A stretch of 22,993 nucleotides of DNA. Origin: Opitutus sp. GAS368. Its GTDB lineage: Bacteria; Verrucomicrobiota; Verrucomicrobiia; Opitutales; Opitutaceae. The notes beneath the pieces were generated by a model that worked only from the letters and a program-made list of their open reading frames with translations, did no database searches and was not told the DNA's origin. Within the stretch, counting starts at the first letter, position 1; each line of letters opens with the position of its first letter. Below, piece by piece: positions 1 through 5,493 of the stretch. Location: NCBI GenBank assembly GCA_945862035.1, contig CAMAXB010000011.1, positions 1 through 22,993 of the forward strand, read 5' to 3'. The translations under genes and the position numbers were made by a program.

Positions 1-2
1 AC

Positions 3-77
3 GGCTACCGCTGCTTCGAACCTGAGCCCGCGCAGGCGCTGAGACGACTGCCCGCGTGGCGGAGCGAGGCACCGTGA
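3..77 (+). CDS. Possible 3' end of a protein cut by the window edge
   Basis: Reading frame 3 is open from the first base of the window to a TGA at 75-77 and would encode a 24-residue tail (GYRCFEPEPAQALRRLPAWR, then SEAP). The composition is plausible for high-GC coding DNA, but the stretch is too short to identify a family. It may equally be a chance open frame. No terminator follows. Confidence 0.25.
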   Translation, partial: GYRCFEPEPAQALRRLPAWRSEAP

Positions 78-312
78 CAGCCGACAGCCGCGACCGCGCC
101 CTCTAGGTCGTCCGGGATCGCCGCGGAAGCGTGCCATGGGATCTGGGCGGTTCGCCCCCGCGCTCCTCGCCAACCTTCGGACCGCGCCGGCGGGAGGTTG
201 CGTGCTTTTCCCGGGCTGCGGCTAAGGCTACGGGGTGTGAGCACAGCATGAAGGCAACCTCACAGGTTCGGTCAGTTGACCTTTTGCATTTTAACGTAAA
301 GCTCCCCCGCCT
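78..312. other. Intergenic region upstream of the membrane protein gene
   Basis: No convincing gene is visible; the short open frames on both strands lack recognisable sequence. Base composition turns markedly AT-richer from about 265, just before the next gene. This stretch probably holds its promoter, but I cannot name -35 and -10 boxes with confidence. There is no Shine-Dalgarno sequence before the ATG at 313. Confidence 0.4.
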
Positions 313-1236
313 ATGGCGATCTCCTCCCTGTTTGATCGAGCCTACGATATTCTGCTTTCAACTCGGGTCAGGGAGAGGGCGGAAAAATCGATCCTTGTCG
401 TCGCGATCTTCGGCTTCCTCGTTCACCTGCTATTGATTGTGTTGGCAGACTTTGGGGTTTTCACGTTGGGCGCCGATTCACAACTGCTGAGCAACCCCAT
501 CGCAGCGACCTACACCCCGTTTTCCTTCATCATTATTTACGAGGTGTACATGCTCGTCTACTACCTCCCCCGATCGATTACCACGTACATAAGCAAGCAA
601 TACGAGATTATCACTCTAATCATAATCCGCCGCCTTTTCAAAGATTTGGGCAATCTCGAAATCACGTCCAACTGGTTTGATATTCGCGGAGACTTACAGT
701 TCACCTATGATCTGATCGCGGCACTCGTGCTCTTTTTCCTGCTGTATCTTTTTGTGCTGCAGGGAAAGCGAGCCTTTCCCGAAGGGCACGAGGTCGGGCC
801 TCAGTCGGTCAACTTGGCTCGTTTTATCAAATTCAAGAAAGGCTTGGCCGTACTCTTGATTCCAATCCTCTTCGGTTTGGCGGCCTACACTTTTTTGACT
901 TGGTCGCTTGGAACGATGATTCCGACCAGCGGAGCAACCCTGCCTTTCAAAAATATCAATAACATCTTTTTTGACCAGTTCTTCACGATTCTGATCGTGG
1001 TGGATGTAATTCTGCTTCTCTTCTCTTTTTTCCTCACTAAGCGGTTTCACAAGGTCATACGAAACTCCGGTTTCATTGTCTCCACCATCCTGATCCGCCT
1101 ATCTTTTTCCGCCGAGGGCCTGGTTAGTGTCGTCTTGATCGTAAGCTCGGTCCTCTTTGGTTTACTCATCCTCAGCATTCACAATCTCTATGAGGGAAAA
1201 CCGGAGGTCTTCGATACGGATGGGGGCGTCGCTTGA
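313..1236 (+). CDS. Multi-pass inner-membrane protein, unknown function
   Basis: A 307-residue protein that I do not recognise. About seven hydrophobic segments are visible, near residues 26-50, 68-88, 130-150, 173-197, 218-242, 250-266 and 268-292. Short charged loops separate them, and the C-terminal tail is acidic. No catalytic motif, periplasmic domain or cytoplasmic enzyme domain can be seen, so it is probably an integral membrane protein of the cytoplasmic membrane. The ATG at 313 is the first start in the frame and has no Shine-Dalgarno sequence. The gene is visibly AT-richer than everything around it, with many TTT, ATT and AAA codons. It is followed within about 100 bp by a decayed IS630-type transposase. 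Both points suggest acquisition by transfer. Function cannot be inferred. Confidence 0.75.
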   Translation: MAISSLFDRAYDILLSTRVRERAEKSILVVAIFGFLVHLLLIVLADFGVFTLGADSQLLSNPIAATYTPFSFIIIYEVYMLVYYLPRSITTYISKQYEIITLIIIRRLFKDLGNLEITSNWFDIRGDLQFTYDLIAALVLFFLLYLFVLQGKRAFPEGHEVGPQSVNLARFIKFKKGLAVLLIPILFGLAAYTFLTWSLGTMIPTSGATLPFKNINNIFFDQFFTILIVVDVILLLFSFFLTKRFHKVIRNSGFIVSTILIRLSFSAEGLVSVVLIVSSVLFGLLILSIHNLYEGKPEVFDTDGGVA

Positions 1237-1341
1237 ATCGAGCGGGGAACCGGAGACGCCGATCGAACCGGGTCAGGGCGGAATGGGCTAATTTACTGAG
1301 GCTCGCATCGTAGAGTCGTATCAGCGTGCGTTGCTGGCAGG

Positions 1342-2110
1342 GTGCTGGCCATGAGCGCCGCGAAGTCCGTTCGACCGCGCCGCGTTTTCGCCGGCCTCAA
1401 ACAACGACGTCGGGGTGCGGCCCCGATGTTTGAGACGGAACAGACGCAAGCCGAGGTGGCCCACGCGCTCGGGGTTAGCCGCCAAAGCGTGAGCCGCTGG
1501 GCAAAACAGTTTCTGGCAGGCGGTGCCGCGCGCTTGCACGGAGCGGGAAGTGCGGGTCGCAAGCCCACGGCTTTGCAACCTAGCTTTGGACTTTGCCCGC
1601 ATGGCGCTGGTCTTCGCGCGAGTCGCCGGCACCCCAGATCAGCCAGGCTATGCGTGGCGACTGATGCCGCAGCTGGGCTGTTCGCTGCAGCGGCCGACCC
1701 GGCAGGCGAAAGAGCGCAACCCTGCGGCGGGGCGGCAATGGGGCGACGAACGGTGCCCGGGTTCAAACAAAGTCCGGCGCCAGCGTCGCTGGCTCGTCTC
1801 CGTAGACGAAACCAGCTTCTCCCCACGCCCGGCCGTTCGCCGGACGTGGGCCCCGAAGGACGAAACGCCCATTCTCATCCCTGCCTTCAACTGGAAACGG
1901 ATGTCGGCCACCGCCCTCGCTCAACGCTGGGACGGCCGACGCAGCCGGCTGTTCTTTCAACTCAAACCGGACAGCCACAACACCAAGAGCCTGATCGCGT
2001 TTCTCCCCGCGCTGATGCGCGAGTTGCGCGCCCACCCCTTCCTCCTGCTCTGGGACGGGCTCCCCGCGCACAAGAGCCTCCGAACCGGAGGGGAAGCCTC
2101 GGCCGCGTAG
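1342..2110 (+). pseudogene. IS630-family transposase remnant, frameshifted and truncated
   Basis: The first frame (from ATG 1342, or the internal ATG 1426) encodes an N-terminal helix-turn-helix typical of IS630 transposases. Its core is QAEVAHALGVSRQSVSRWAK, followed by GAGSAGRKP. Homology then moves to the +1 frame near 1590-1620. There it continues with YAWRLMPQLGCSLQRPTRQA, the first catalytic Asp in VSVDETSFSPRPAVRRTWAP and the second in LLLWDGLPAHKS, before a TAG at 2108-2110. Compared with the family, about 25 residues around the frameshift are missing. So is the whole C-terminus with the third acidic residue (normally in a PELNPVE-like motif). The element is therefore dead. I could not define terminal inverted repeats or TA duplications. 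Family knowledge: IS630 elements are DDE/D transposons that insert at TA. Confidence 0.8.
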
Positions 2111-2148
2111 TGTTGTTCTCTCGGTCAGGCCTATCCTAAGCCGGGATC

Positions 2149-2206
2149 ATGCAGTTGAAGTCGTCGCTCATCGGGAAACTCCCATCACTGAAGCGTTCAG
2201 CTGCAT
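2149..2206. repeat. Imperfect inverted repeat enclosing a small hairpin
   Basis: ATGCAGTTGAA at 2149-2159 and TTCAGCTGCAT at 2196-2206 form an 11-bp stem with one G-U pair. Between them AT(c)GGGA and TCCCAT make a smaller hairpin around 2171-2185. The element starts about 40 bp after the transposase remnant. It could be the end of the insertion element, a small structured RNA, or a dispersed repeat; the sequence alone does not decide. Confidence 0.35.
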
Positions 2207-2221
2207 TGCGCCTTTTACCCG

Positions 2222-2312
2222 ACCGTCGAACCGCCTCCCGCCTACCGTATCCGGCCTCCCGTCTCCGTTCTTCCGTCTCCGTCCACCGTCTCCGGTCTCC
2301 AACCGGCGCCTC
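2222..2312. repeat. Pyrimidine-rich tract of degenerate CCGTCTCC units
   Basis: About 90 bp upstream of the ridA-like gene consist almost wholly of short variants of CCGTCTCC, CCTCCCG and CCGGTCTCC on the plus strand. The tract has a strong pyrimidine/purine strand bias. It is not a regular tandem array, since unit length and spacing vary. No protein is encoded convincingly. Confidence 0.5.
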
Positions 2313-2377
2313 GCGCCGCCCGCGCGCCGGTTTTCATTTCCAAAAACGCCGTCTTTGATCATTACTCGGGTTCAACC

Positions 2378-2818
2378 ATGAACCCCCAGAAAAAAGCAGA
2401 GTCCCTCGGTCTCACGTTCGCGAAGCAAACGCCCGGTTACCTGAAGCTGTGCATTCGCAGCGGTAACCAGCTCATCACCTCCGGTCATGTCAGTGATCTG
2501 AAGGGGAAGCTCGGCGCCGGGGTCGCAACCGAGGCCGGCTACGCGGCGGCGCGGAACTGTGCGGAGAAAATCCTGAACTCCGTCTGGAACACCCATGGCA
2601 CCCTCGACGGCCTGCGGGTAATCAAGGTCCTCGGCTGCGTGAACTCGACGCTCGAGTACACCGACCAGCACCTCGTCATCAATGGCTGCTCCGATCTCCT
2701 CCACGAAATCTTCGGTAAGGAGGGCGATGGCTACCACGCCCGCAGCGCCCTCGGCTTCGCCCAGCTGCCCACCGGCGTAGCCGTCGAAGTCGAGGCGATC
2801 TTTGAGATCAAGGGCTAG
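2378..2818 (+). CDS. RidA/YjgF-family protein (imine/enamine deaminase superfamily)
   Basis: A 146-residue single-domain protein of the YjgF/YER057c/UK114 (Rid) superfamily. The family pattern runs from residue 20 to the end: a beta-strand region with LCIRSGNQLITSGHVS, a middle part with AARNCAEKILNSV, RVIKVLGCVNS, and the C-terminal HARSALGFAQLPTGVAVEVE. The Arg in HARSA matches the conserved Arg that binds the substrate carboxylate in active RidA proteins. RidA hydrolyses reactive 2-aminoacrylate and other imines made by PLP enzymes in the cytoplasm. This protein is somewhat longer than canonical RidA (about 128 aa) and resembles the roughly 150-aa subgroup, whose substrate is less certain. 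The ATG at 2378 has no strong Shine-Dalgarno sequence. It stands alone, with repeat-rich DNA on both sides. Confidence 0.88.
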   Translation: MNPQKKAESLGLTFAKQTPGYLKLCIRSGNQLITSGHVSDLKGKLGAGVATEAGYAAARNCAEKILNSVWNTHGTLDGLRVIKVLGCVNSTLEYTDQHLVINGCSDLLHEIFGKEGDGYHARSALGFAQLPTGVAVEVEAIFEIKG

Positions 2819-2953
2819 CCGCGCACCGCAGGGCGCGCGGGTGGGAGGTTGGAAGTGGAGGTCGGGTGGAGCTGAGTACCGGCCTCCCGACTCGCTCCGC
2901 GCCCACGGTCCTCTGACTTCTGCCATCTGACCTCTATCGCCCCTCCGTCTCTG

Positions 2954-2973
2954 AGCACCGGGGTCAGCGACCC
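2954..2973 (+). repeat. 20-nt dispersed repeat, copy 1 (AGCACCGGGGTCAGCGACCC)
   Basis: This 20-mer recurs exactly on the opposite strand at 17279-17298. Its core GGGTC-AGC-GACCC is a small hairpin. An exact 20-nt match between two intergenic sites 14 kb apart is not expected by chance in 23 kb. Confidence 0.7.
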
Positions 2974-3069
2974 GAACTCCATCGCACGCGGTCCGCCCGC
3001 CGAATCCCTTCCGCTCCACGCCGGTTTCGGGCGCTGGCAGGAATGGCAGCATCTGAGCTAAGATGACAC

Positions 3070-3100
3070 AAAAAGGCCCGCGGTCCCCGACCGCGGGCCT
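3070..3100 (-). terminator. Rho-independent terminator of the fasciclin gene
   Basis: A perfect 11-bp GC-rich stem (3074-3084 with 3090-3100) has the loop CCCCG. Read on the minus strand it is followed by a run of five T (3070-3074), about 50 nt after the stop codon of the fasciclin-domain gene. There is no T-run on the plus side, so it serves the minus-strand gene. Confidence 0.85.
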
Positions 3101-3150
3101 GCCAAACTCAACTCGACTCTGCTCTTCTCAACTCATTCCGAGAGCAGTGC

Positions 3151-3615
3151 TCAGGGAAGAATGACGGTGTCGATCACGTGCACCACGCCGTTGTCCGCCG
3201 AGAGATCGGCCGCGACCACGTTGGCGCCGTTCACAGTCACTTTGCCCATCGAGGCAACGAGGTTAACAGCCTTGCCGTTCACCGTTGGGGCCGAGCCCGT
3301 CTTAACGTCCGCGGCCATGACCTTGGCGGGAACAACGTGGTAGGTGAGGACCGCGATCAGCTGCGCCTTGTTTTCTGGCTTCAGCAGGTTCTCAACGGTG
3401 CCAGCGGGAAGCTTGGCAAACGCGGCATTGGTCGGCGCGAAAACCGTGAATGGGCCCGTGCCCGAGAGGGTTTCAACGAGGCCGGCGGCCTTGACGGCGG
3501 CCACGAGGGTCGTGTGGTCCGGGGAACCGACGGCAATGTCGACCACCGACTTGGCGGAGGCGACGGAGAGCGAGGCGATGGCGACAATGACACTGAACAG
3601 GGTGCGGATCTTCAT
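3151..3615 (-). CDS. Secreted fasciclin (FAS1) domain protein
   Basis: A 154-residue protein with an N-terminal signal peptide (hydrophobic residues 5-19, cleavage after ASA near residue 21) and one complete FAS1 domain. The family boxes are clear: TVFAPTNAAFAKLP near residues 57-70, TYHVVPAKV in the middle, and NGVVHVIDTVILP at the very C-terminus. FAS1 domains are beta-rich extracellular modules linked to adhesion and matrix binding, and bacterial single-domain versions are secreted or periplasmic. The exact ligand is unknown. The ATG start lacks a Shine-Dalgarno sequence. The 5' leader carries a small CGGCG-ataa-CGCCG hairpin (3648-3661) and three tandem GATT units (3632-3643). The gene is monocistronic, closed by the terminator at 3070-3100. 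Confidence 0.92.
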   Translation of the reverse strand: MKIRTLFSVIVAIASLSVASAKSVVDIAVGSPDHTTLVAAVKAAGLVETLSGTGPFTVFAPTNAAFAKLPAGTVENLLKPENKAQLIAVLTYHVVPAKVMAADVKTGSAPTVNGKAVNLVASMGKVTVNGANVVAADLSADNGVVHVIDTVILP

Positions 3616-3849
3616 AAGGAGACAGGGTAGCGATTGATTGATTGGTTCGGCGTTATCGCCGTGTTTCTCTCATGAAACGGGTAGCCGGACCACGCGGACG
3701 CATTTTTTTCACAGGCGTGTCCGCCAGGGCAGTCATTCGTCCGGCCACCAGCTCCCCGACCCGCTTGAAAAAATGGAAGCCCCGCTCCGCCCTAACACAG
3801 TTGCTAAACCCTCCCTGTCTGCTAAATTTCCCCTCAGCCTCTCCGCCAC
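3616..3849. other. Divergent intergenic region with GATT repeats and a 5'-UTR hairpin
   Basis: It separates the minus-strand fasciclin gene from the plus-strand lipoprotein gene, so it should hold both promoters. Visible elements are three tandem GATT units (3632-3643), a 5-bp hairpin CGGCG/CGCCG (3648-3661) and an AT-rich patch TTTTTTTCACA near 3704-3713. I cannot assign promoter boxes securely. Confidence 0.4.
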
Positions 3850-4452
3850 GTGGTGACCTTTCGCCTTCCTCCAGCCCTCCTGATCGCGGCAGCCCTTGTC
3901 GGACTGTTCGCTGGCTGCAAAACTCTTCCGCGGTATTATTCGGTCGGGGTCGACGCGATCACTGCGCGACCCGATCTGGGCGGCGTGTCCTACCTTCTCA
4001 TCGCACGCGATCCCTCGGCCTACCGCGACCCCGGCCTGCACGGAATCGCCGTGATGTGCGTCAAAGCCGCGCTCGAGGGCCGCGGCCTGTTTGAGGCGCC
4101 GCCCAACAGCCGGCCAGACCTGATCATTGAGCTCGACTACGGCCGCGGCAACTCGATCAAGCTCGGCCCCAGCGGGACCACGCAGGAAATTTATCTTTCG
4201 CTCTCCGCCCGCCTGAATCCCGGCGAAGGCGCAACCACCCGCGGCGCGGAAGTCTGGAATGTGCGCTCCTCCATCCTCGACGAAACCTCCCGTGCAGTCG
4301 TCATCATGCCCATTCTGGCTGCCGTGGCAGCGGACCACGCGGGCTCGGAGACTGGCGTGAAGCAGGAATTTTCCATCTCCGATCAGGCGCCGACCGTGGC
4401 CCAAATCACGGCTACCCTTGGTCTCGACCGGCTGTCCAAGTCCGGTCCCTGA
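3850..4452 (+). CDS. Predicted lipoprotein, unknown function
   Basis: A 200-residue protein starting at GTG 3850, with a second GTG immediately after it. Residues 8-22 are hydrophobic and end in a lipobox LFAGC, so Cys23 should be lipidated after signal peptidase II cleavage and anchor the protein to a membrane. The mature part has a mixed alpha/beta look, with DLIIELDYGRG near residues 90-100 and EIYLSLSARL near 113-122. This pattern is seen in small envelope lipoproteins of the DUF4136 kind, but I cannot assign a family with confidence. No transmembrane segment or catalytic motif is visible. It appears monocistronic. No terminator is obvious after the stop. Confidence 0.75.
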   Translation: MVTFRLPPALLIAAALVGLFAGCKTLPRYYSVGVDAITARPDLGGVSYLLIARDPSAYRDPGLHGIAVMCVKAALEGRGLFEAPPNSRPDLIIELDYGRGNSIKLGPSGTTQEIYLSLSARLNPGEGATTRGAEVWNVRSSILDETSRAVVIMPILAAVAADHAGSETGVKQEFSISDQAPTVAQITATLGLDRLSKSGP

Positions 4453-4974
4453 GTGTTTCCGCCCGAACGAACGGCCCTCGCTCGCGAACAAGCGCTGCGG
4501 CCGATGTGGCGCAGCGACGCGCAGACCAAGGCCCGCGTCAGGTCCCGCCGCCCGCCGCTGCCCGCGGTCGCCCAAGCCGGCCGGCCCAAGGCCACCGCGA
4601 TCTGACGCTTATTCGGGGGCCGCGAACGGCTCGCGTTCTTCATCGGCACCAGGGATATCGCCAGCATGCGAATCCGCTCACGGCCGATGAGGCGGATCGC
4701 CTGCGTCACGATCGTGACCGGCCCGCTCCCATGGACGCACGGCTGGCGCGGAACTCACTCGTTCCCCTCTCATCGGTCTGACTACGGCCGAGCGATCGGG
4801 GTATCCCCGATTTTCTGGATTTTTTACATTCGGACTGTTCAGCGTAATTGATTCGTGGAGAGCGGTAAACGTGCGCCGTGGCTCCAAGGGAGCCTGGCTC
4901 GGCACCGGGTGAACACACCGCCTGACCGATTTGAGGACTTGACCGGGCGTGCCGATAGGCCTTTTGTCGGCGAA
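4453..4974. other. Long gene-poor stretch, possibly with a decayed gene
   Basis: No intact gene is supported. On the minus strand at about 4640-4715 the frame reads VTQAIRLIGRERIRMLAISL. This resembles part of an HDOD-type signalling domain, but it runs into unrelated sequence and shifts frame, so at best it is a decayed fragment. From about 4803 to 4856 the DNA becomes AT-rich (GATTTTCTGGATTTTTTACA), which would suit a promoter for the leader region that follows. I cannot fix its boxes. Confidence 0.35.
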
Positions 4975-5073
4975 ATGGCCCTCAGCGGAAAACACGTCTG
5001 CAGCTCGTACCTCCACGCCTCCGTGGTCGTCGCCTCCGTCGTTTCCGTTATTCCCGCACCGCGGGGGGGCTGA
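4975..5073 (+). CDS. Putative Val/Ile-rich attenuator leader peptide
   Basis: A 32-codon open frame running from ATG 4975 to TGA 5071. Its second half reads ASVVVASVVSVIPAPRGG: six Val and one Ile codon fall within the eleven codons 5020-5052, including GTT and ATT. The last codons (5056-5070) are also the left arm of an antiterminator, and a strong terminator begins 16 nt after the stop. This arrangement is the classic one for ribosome-mediated attenuation in branched-chain amino-acid operons. Ribosomes stalled for Val or Ile tRNA would leave the antiterminator arm free, and ribosomes reaching the stop codon would cover it. The same frame is open upstream to a GTG at 4855, so the exact start is uncertain. 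No clear Shine-Dalgarno sequence is seen. Confidence 0.62.
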   Translation: MALSGKHVCSSYLHASVVVASVVSVIPAPRGG

Positions 5074-5102
5074 TCTACGATCACTTTCGCCCCCTCCGGT
5101 GC
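5056..5102 (+). promoter_or_regulatory. Antiterminator alternative pairing
   Basis: GCACCG (5056-5061) pairs with CGGTGC (5097-5102), and GGGGGGGC (5063-5070) pairs with GCCCCCTC (5089-5096) with one G-U pair. Only C5062 is bulged. This roughly 14-bp helix uses the whole left arm of the terminator at 5089-5124, so the two structures exclude each other. Two GCCTCC segments within the leader frame (5017-5022, 5032-5037) could pair with the G-run as a protector helix. Confidence 0.65.
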
Positions 5103-5124
5103 AGACCGGAGGGGGCTTTTTTTT
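5089..5124 (+). terminator. Rho-independent terminator (attenuator)
   Basis: A perfect 12-bp stem (5089-5100 with 5105-5116), loop GCAG, followed immediately by eight T (5117-5124). It lies between the leader frame and the 71-codon ORF at 5168, on the plus strand. With the alternative helix at 5056-5102 it forms a transcription attenuator. Confidence 0.9.
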
Positions 5125-5167
5125 GCTCCTGCCGGTCTCGCCGAGGTGGCCTTTAACCACCCTCATC

Positions 5168-5383
5168 ATGAAGACCCAAGGAGCCACCCTCACCCGCAGC
5201 CTGCCCACGAAGCAGGCCAGATTTCCCGGCACCGCCCCTCGGGGCACGCGCCTGCCCTTCCTCGATCCCTGGCCGGAGCCGAGCGGCAACGATCTCCTCT
5301 TGCTCAACCCCCGTCCCGACCTCACCGCGCCCCCGGAACCCACCGGAAAACGAGGCGCGTTCTTCGAGATCATCCTGGCCTGA
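5168..5383 (+). CDS. Orphan 71-aa small protein downstream of the attenuator
   Basis: ATG 5168 to TGA 5381 encodes 71 residues rich in Pro and Leu. Landmarks are KTQGATLTRSLPTKQ near the start, NDLLLLNPRPDL in the middle and GKRGAFFEIILA at the end. I do not recognise a family, and there is no signal peptide, membrane segment or Cys motif. Third codon positions are mostly G or C, as in the neighbouring real genes. The ORF sits exactly between the attenuator (ending 5124) and a hairpin that begins 4 nt after its stop, so it looks like the sole structural gene of a regulated unit. No Shine-Dalgarno sequence is present, which is common in this window. Alternatively the attenuator is a relic of a lost ilv-type operon and this ORF is fortuitous. 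Confidence 0.5.
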   Translation: MKTQGATLTRSLPTKQARFPGTAPRGTRLPFLDPWPEPSGNDLLLLNPRPDLTAPPEPTGKRGAFFEIILA

Positions 5384-5386
5384 ATG

Positions 5387-5424
5387 CGCCCCGAACACCC
5401 GCGCCGCCGCGGGCGTTCGGGGCG
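5387..5424 (+). terminator. Long hairpin after the small ORF
   Basis: 5387-5403 pairs with 5408-5424: 16 of 17 positions match (A5397 opposite C5414), with a 4-nt loop. It starts 4 nt after the stop codon of the 71-codon ORF. There is no U-run on the plus side, so it may be a 3'-end stabiliser or a factor-dependent terminator rather than a textbook intrinsic one. Confidence 0.6.
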
Positions 5425-5438
5425 ATCGGCACGCCCAC

Positions 5439-5468
5439 AAAAAAGCCGCGACCCCTGCGGATCGCGGC
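5439..5468 (-). terminator. Rho-independent terminator of the CapA-like gene
   Basis: On the minus strand GCCGCGA (5468-5462) pairs with TCGCGGC (5451-5445), followed by six T (5444-5439). It lies 26 nt after the stop of the CapA-family gene. Confidence 0.75.
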
Positions 5469-5493
5469 CGAAAACGTGAGGCGTTGCCGCCGC

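Larger units (their letters stand above)
2819..3150. other. Convergent intergenic region with purine/pyrimidine tracts
   Basis: No gene seen between the RidA-like gene and the fasciclin gene. From about 2840 to 2950 a purine-rich block (GGAGGTTGGAAGTGGAGGTC) is followed by a pyrimidine-rich block (CCTCTGACTTCTGCCATCTG and ACCTC). The two are roughly complementary and could fold as a quasi-palindrome. A 20-nt dispersed repeat (2954-2973) and the terminator of the fasciclin gene (3070-3100) follow. Confidence 0.45.

Noticed and set aside
4640..4715. HDOD-like peptide on the minus strand
   Set aside because: Only about 22 residues look familiar and the frame breaks afterwards; too weak for a gene or named pseudogene.
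4678..5373. 231-codon minus-strand frame across the attenuator region
   Set aside because: Composition is low-complexity Arg/Gly/Pro, and it runs antisense through a strong terminator and the small ORF; no homology recognised.
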